Source: Aralia elata
Lineage: Eukaryota; Streptophyta; Magnoliopsida; Apiales; Araliaceae
DNA: 64,000 nt
NCBI GenBank assembly: GCA_034770075.1
Contig: CM068384.1
Span: forward strand, 40,707,182 to 40,771,181
Direction of reading: 5' to 3'
Shown: positions 59,189 to 64,000 of the stretch, in pieces
Layout of the letters: the number at the start of each line of letters is the position of its first letter
How positions within the stretch are numbered: the first letter of the stretch is position 1
Position numbers and translations under genes: made by a program
The notes under the pieces: generated by a model
What the model saw: only the letters and a program-made list of their open reading frames with translations
Databases searched by the model: none
Told to the model about the DNA's origin: nothing

Positions 59189-60342
59189 CTAAGAGATAGG
59201 GATGGTCTCATCAGTTTCTTCTTCTATTTGCTTCTTCTTCCTCCTCTTGTTCATTGGTGGTTGTTCTTCTGAGGAAGATAATTTTGGCAGACCAGAAGCT
59301 TCAGGTCCTTGGGGGACCTCATTTGTTGATCCTTGAGGTTCGTCTTCCATTTGAGGCACCTCTTTTACCTTTTTCTTCCCTTTGTTCTTCGTGCTCAGGG
59401 TTGGCGGCTCCTGATTTACTTCTTCAGTTTTCTCAATAACTGACAAGTTCCTCATTAAGGGCCTTTTTGCTCCACTTGTCCGTTCACTAGATTTTGACTG
59501 GATCATTCACAAGTTTTCTACTGGATTTCTCTTCCAGTTCACAAACAACTTCCGTGTGATCCTTTTGTTGGCGTTGGGGACTTCACCTTCATTATCCCCA
59601 ATTTTATCACCCAGTGCTGATTGCAGAAGGATGCTTATGAACCTTCTATAGAACATTTTCCCACTACCCTTGGATTTCTCAGCACTTTGAACTCGGTTGC
59701 CAATCCATTCCATCAACAAGGCTCCGAAATTAATGTCGATCTTGAAGACGATTGTTGTCATGATTTTTAGTCAGAGTTCACTGACTGAGTCATGAGCAGT
59801 ATCTTTATAAAGATGCATTTCCCCACAATATCAGTAAGAAATTCGTACTTTTGGGGAAACTCCTTCTTCTTTAAAACCCTTAACTCAGGATTGTCCATGT
59901 GGTGCATTCGCTTTAGCCCTGCTGCTCTATCGATGCAGCTTAGAGAGGTGAGGCTTTCAGTTTTGAAACCTAGGGCTAGGTTTACCTCTGACGAATTGAG
60001 TTGAATTGATGTGTCTTTGACTTTGGTGGACAAAATACCATCAGCGTAGACTCCATTGGTGTAGAACTCCCTCACCAATTTTGAATAAATCCTTGTTTTG
60101 GTCTCGAGAGCCTCCTGAAGTCCAGCACGCTTCAGAAGAGAAATGATCTTCTGAAATTGACTCTCAGTGTTGGAGAAATCTTCGAAATCTAGCTCGTTGC
60201 CTGGGATGACTAGAGAGGGGGCCATTTGTTTGATGGATTCTGCTGAACAAAAACAAGATTGTCTGAGTATTCGACTGAACTTGAAATCTAGGGCTAGGGT
60301 TTTAGCGAGAGACTTTTGAAATTTGAAATCAGATAACCGCAA
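59189..60342 (-). pseudogene. Extra ORF downstream of copia pol
   Basis: Three consecutive minus-strand open pieces: 60342-59767, 59761-59507 and 59506-59189, separated by one frameshift and one TGA. Together about 380 codons. The N-terminal part has VREFYTNGVYADGILS and VNLALGFKTESLTSL, a pattern seen in many plant retrotransposon-associated proteins of unknown function. The C-terminal part is low complexity with Lys-rich patches (KNKGKKKVKE, NKRRKKKQIEEE) like nuclear localisation signals. It lies 3' of copia pol, the place where SIRE/Maximus elements have their env-like ORF. I see no clear signal peptide or membrane segment. Function unknown. Confidence 0.6.
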
Positions 60343-60670
60343 ATGAACAGTTATGAAGTAATTTTAAAAACTCCCCTCTTTATTCGCTGAGTGGGACACG
60401 TGTTTAACTCTGAGGGAAGGCACATCTTTTATTCAGAAGGATAAGACCGTTTTGCCCTTAGCTCCCCCTGAGCTCTACGATTCCTCCTTGAGTTATATTA
60501 ACACTACGAACACTTGTCCGCTCTACGGTTTCAGTTCCACTTTACGAACTAGCTTTACTCTATGAACTCTTCTATACTTTGTTCATTTTATGGCTTTCAT
60601 TATGTAGAGTTAGTAGGTTCCCACACAAAGTATCATGAATGTAAATTTAGCATTCATAGTTCACTTATCA
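60343..60670. other. Copia spacer with repeated ctctacg words
   Basis: No ORF. Repeated (a/t)ctctacga-like words at 60470-60600 link this region to the SIRE-like LTR fragment at 27862-28610. Confidence 0.5.
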
Positions 60671-60795
60671 GCATGTTAAACCTTGATTCATCCAATGGTT
60701 TTGTAAAGACATCAGCAAGCTGGTTTTCAGTTGGAATATAACTTAATGAAATATTACCATTTTTTGCACATGATCTCTAATGAAATGATATCATC
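60671..60795 (-). pseudogene. Copia RNase H C-terminus
   Basis: Minus strand encodes YHFIRDHV and, after a 1-base shift, ISLSYIPTENQLADVFTKPL, the conserved end of Ty1/copia RNase H. A further frame change precedes it. The rest of pol is absent; sequence at 60796-61098 belongs to another element. Confidence 0.88.
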
Positions 60796-61098
60796 CAATT
60801 TGAAGTTTGTATGAAAGAGTTATGGTCTTTTTACCATCAGATTTTGCATGCATTTTACACATCAGTTGTTTCCCGGCCAATTTGATCTTAGCTCCGGTCC
60901 TTATCTCAACGAGCTCCAGTTATGAAAGTTGTAGAGCTACTTCTTAGCTTTCCGTAGCCTCTTGAATCGCCTTAATCCAAGTTCGGAGAAAGAAGTTATG
61001 GTCATTTTCCCAACAGACGTCGCAGCTGAAATTAGACACGCGCTGCAACACCAATTCCTAGTGTACATGGTGGCGCTGCAGCGCTAAAATGCAGTAGC
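60796..61098. repeat. Gypsy-type LTR fragment with GC palindromes
   Basis: Contains agttatggtctttt and gaagttatggtcattttccc words typical of long plant gypsy LTRs, and GGCGCTGCAGCGCT at 61072-61085. Cut at 61098 by O2. Confidence 0.5.
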
Positions 61099-63170
61099 TG
61101 TAGACACCTAAATTTTGCGTTCCCTATACTAACCGTGACAGGAGGGCAAAATCGTCAATTGAACCGGCTTGCGGGAGCGATGGAATGGGCACAAGTGCAA
61201 GCGCTCAAACATCACCGCGATGATTGGCGACCAAAGCTAAAGTGACAATAAAGCCGTCCGAAAACGAGCATTCTCGAATGGGGTGGCACGTCTCCCGAAA
61301 ATTCCCGAACTGCCAAAATACGAGCCTGTCAGCGAAAACCGACGTTACGGCACGAAAATCGAGGCGGGGCACGAAAATCGAGAAAGTCAAACCGTCCAGC
61401 CGCGGATTGATCTGCGGCCAAATAGTGCGCCTTTTGAAAACACGGAACTCGAAACACAGAACTCAAAACTAGGTGAGTGGAAGGCAGGCGGCCAGCCAGC
61501 CTATTTCAGCTCATTTTCGCTCAGCATACAGGAGGTTGAAGGTTTTTGAAAGAAGAAAGAATTCAGCATAGCAGCAGCACGGAAATAGAGAGAAAAATAG
61601 CAAATTTTGCAACCAAATAGGAAGAAAAGAGAGGAAAAAAAGAGAGGATTTATATTCTTTTGATTTTGATTGTATCAAATACACTCCTTATCCTATTCAA
61701 ATACACAAGTTCACCTCCATTTGAGATCATTTGCAAGGTGAAAATTCCCTTTTGTTCTAGCAATTTATATCATATTGTTTGGTTAAATTAAATGTAGTTT
61801 CCATGTAATTCATGGTGGGATAATGGATTAGGGATTATTAGGGAGGGTTCCATCGGAACAAAATTCTTCCTAATAACCCGAGGATATCCAATTGGTGAAA
61901 TTTCTAGCTTGTTTATGATGATATATTGGGTGTAATTTGTTTAGATTATCACTTTCGGATATCATGGTGTATTAGGCAAATCCGTGTTTGTTAGTGTCGT
62001 AGTATTCATTTTGTGGGCATGTAGTAATCTCGGGTGTGAGCCTAGGAATGCGACCCCGTGGTCCAAATCCGATGATGGACGTTTTCAATGTATGTAATAG
62101 ATTCAAGGTGCTCGTTTTTTGTAACATGTAACCGTCGGGCCTTAAAACGACGCTAAGGCGAGAATCGGATTTAAGGCCCCGTAGTAGTGAAATATGTGAT
62201 TGTTGGCGTTCGGGGATATTTTGATGGCTTACATGCCCGTGAATAGCCCCCTACGCGTTTTGATGTTTAATTTGATTTGTAACACCAAACAAAGGGTTTC
62301 AAAACCGAAACAATAAAGTTTTTTCTAAAATCGATCAAAGTAGGATATTAGCATCACGAGGCTAAGAATTGGAAATGCTAATGAAAGTCGATTCCTATTT
62401 TACGAGAAAGATAAAGAGAAGTTGTTTCCAAATGTCACAAAAAATGGTTTTATAAAAAAAGAAATAAACGTTTTACTAAACCTTGATACATAGGGCGAAA
62501 GAGATCCTAGAAATTGCCCATCATTTATGAAAGCAACGTATAAATCTCGATTCCTATTTTGGCCAAGGTTTAATAAATTCATGTTTTACCAAAACAACAC
62601 TTAATGAAAAAATCTCATAGCTTTTGCTAATTAAAATCAAATCTTTCTCATAAAGAAATAAAGCTTTCTCGAATAGGCCGAAGGACATTCCAAAGCACTC
62701 TCAAATTAAAGCACGACTTTCCCTAAAAGGATCCAAATGATTCTTTCATACAAACTCACCACAACATTTACATAGGCACACACACACACGCGCGCACATA
62801 CACACACCCACATTCATGAATTAAAGGATAGGAAAGCATCGAGATTGCGGTAACCGTGTTTCACGGAAGTCGGGGGGTGCCTAACACCTTCCCCTCGCTT
62901 AAGCAAGCCCCCGAACTCTATGAATCTCGGTTCGCAGATCAATTAATTCGGAGTCACATATGAGCCCTCGATTTACAAAAAAACGAAAACTCGGATGAGT
63001 TGGTACATCCATTTCAAATATACCAACTGGCGACTCTGGTTAATTGGCTCATCATAAAAAATGATCTTTCAAAACCCCGTCGACATTAAGTGCCGATCTT
63101 TTCCAAGGAATCATTAAATCAAAAGGCTTAAATTGGAAAAGACTAGAAGGAAGAAAACCCGACGTCGACA
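61099..63170 (+). repeat. O2 5' LTR
   Basis: 2072 bp. Shares with the O1 LTR the order: gacaggagggcaaaatcgtc, palindrome CCGCGGATTGATCTGCGG (61400-61417), gtgtttcacggaagtcgggg (about 62858), PBS-like TGGCGACTCTG (63028-63038). Much of the intervening U3 is only about 70% similar by eye. Confidence 0.93.
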
Positions 63171-63172
63171 GC

Positions 63173-63190
63173 TGGCGACTCTGCTGGGGA
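63173..63190 (+). promoter_or_regulatory. O2 primer-binding site
   Basis: TGGCGACTCTGCTGGGGA two bases after the LTR end; matches the Ogre tRNA-Arg-type PBS from memory. Confidence 0.9.
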
Positions 63191-63322
63191 TATGTAGAGG
63201 GCTTAAGCCGCTTTCAAATCTTGATGTTATCCTATCCTTCAAAATTCATGAATATGTGTGTGCGTGCGATATTTTGATTTTATTTACCTTTGGTTGTGTG
63301 AATGTGTGTTTTGTCCAATAAA

Positions 63323-63530
63323 TGAATGTTTTGAATGGGATGATTTTACTTTAAAGCAATCATTTGCATACGGTGAGGACGATGAATGTGAATGTATGTT
63401 GAGAGAGTACCTCCTCCTCAGGCGAACCTGTCGGTTGCTTATTACTGGACTCGAAGGGGCTGCTCCCCGGAGATGGCTCAGGAAATGTACCACCCAAATC
63501 CGCTCCAATCGAAAGGACTCAGACGAGTAG
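63323..63530 (+). other. O2 leader short ORF conserved in O1
   Basis: Encodes FTLKQSFAYGEDDECECM to ...DSDE and stops at the same codon as the O1 frame. Over about 175 nt only four differences were noticed, two of them silent, two giving one Arg to Cys change. Contains a GGGG-CTGCT-CCCC stem near 63448. Could be a peptide or an RNA element. Confidence 0.5.
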
Positions 63531-63917
63531 ATTGCGAAGATTTGGGAACCTTCATGCCGAAAAGCCCGTGAGAGTAACCCTAGGATAGGTCAGCCTCAGA
63601 TTAACCCAACGCAGGAAAAGTCTCTTCATACCCTTTTATGTTCACTGATAAGTGGGTTTCATACCTACTTATTTGATACTAATTGGTTTCATTGGTTGCT
63701 TATCTAATAGCTACTTATCACATTTTCATGCATTTTTCCCTTTACTTTGGTTTTGATTCACTATCATCATTATATGGCTTTTGCATGATTTTTTGGGTAG
63801 ATTTGACACGGTTTTATTGCATTGGTTGTTTGGGAGCTTATTGGTTATTTGTTGCTTGTACAGGACACGAGAATCGAGAAATCAAAACTTTAGCAGTACA
63901 ACAGCAGACTGACAACC

Positions 63918-64000
63918 GGCGCAGCTGCGCCCTACTTGGCCTTGTGGCCGGCGCAGCTGCGCCCCTCCTGTTCCTGCCGTGCCTCTCCTGCGCAGCTGCG
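63918..64000. repeat. GC palindromes in O2 leader
   Basis: GGCGCAGCTGCGCC, a perfect 14-nt palindrome, at 63918-63931 and 63950-63963, and a third, cut by the window end, from 63989. They sit about 730 bp after the PBS. Confidence 0.85.

Larger units (their letters stand above)
61099..64000 (+). mobile_element. O2: Ogre/Tat-like element, 5' end only
   Basis: 5' LTR 61099-63170 (TGTAGACACC...GACGTCGACA), Ogre-type PBS, and 810 bp of leader; runs beyond the window. Same family as O1 but opposite orientation and clearly diverged LTR. Gag and pol are not visible. Confidence 0.9.

Overview
This 64 kb window is plant nuclear DNA, most likely from a eudicot. It consists almost entirely of nested LTR retrotransposons. 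I found no host protein-coding gene, rRNA or tRNA gene. The reasons are Ty3/gypsy chromovirus polyproteins of the Tekay/Del and CRM types, Ogre/Tat-type elements with a TGGCGACTCTGCTGGGGA primer-binding site, several Ty1/copia relics, plant tRNA-iMet primer sites, and canonical TG...CA LTRs with 5-bp target-site duplications (TSDs). Lineage names rest on motifs recognised by eye.

Layout. (1) T1, a Tekay-like element on the minus strand, fills 1-21530; its 3' LTR is cut by the window edge. It is interrupted by a copia solo LTR (5846-7405, TSD ctaac) and by a complete Ogre-like non-autonomous element, O1 (7695-17753, TSD accta). O1 carries large tandem arrays in its 3' untranslated region. (2) 21531-28610 is a graveyard: a Tekay-type LTR remnant, a copia element (gag, PBS, LTR), a solo LTR (24648-26046, TSD gcaga), AT-rich spacer, and a SIRE-like copia LTR fragment. 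(3) T3 is a plus-strand Tekay-like LTR plus PBS (28611-32131). It abuts C1, a CRM-like element on the minus strand (32132-54351). C1 contains a solo LTR (34186-36849, TSD gaaca) and a complete Tekay-like element, T2 (39313-52218, TSD gtcga/atcga). (4) T4 (54352-58860) is a gag-only element with no PBS and truncated LTRs. (5) 58861-61098 holds copia fragments, including an extra ORF downstream of pol. (6) O2, a second Ogre-like element on the plus strand, starts at 61099 and runs off the end.

All polyproteins are broken by stops or frameshifts. T1 has nearly identical LTRs (4 differences over 479 bp by eye) and O1 is younger still, while the T2 LTRs differ by about 3-4% in the part I compared.

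Three things stand out beyond ordinary retrotransposon content. First, a recurring 14-nt imperfect palindrome (5-nt GC arms, 4-nt centre; for example GGCGC-NNNN-GCGCC) is arrayed in LTRs or leaders of several otherwise unrelated families. Second, a coiled-coil ORF lies between the PBS and gag in both Tekay-like elements. Third, O1 and O2 share a leader far more conserved than their LTRs, plus an in-LTR copy of the first 11 nt of the primer-binding site.
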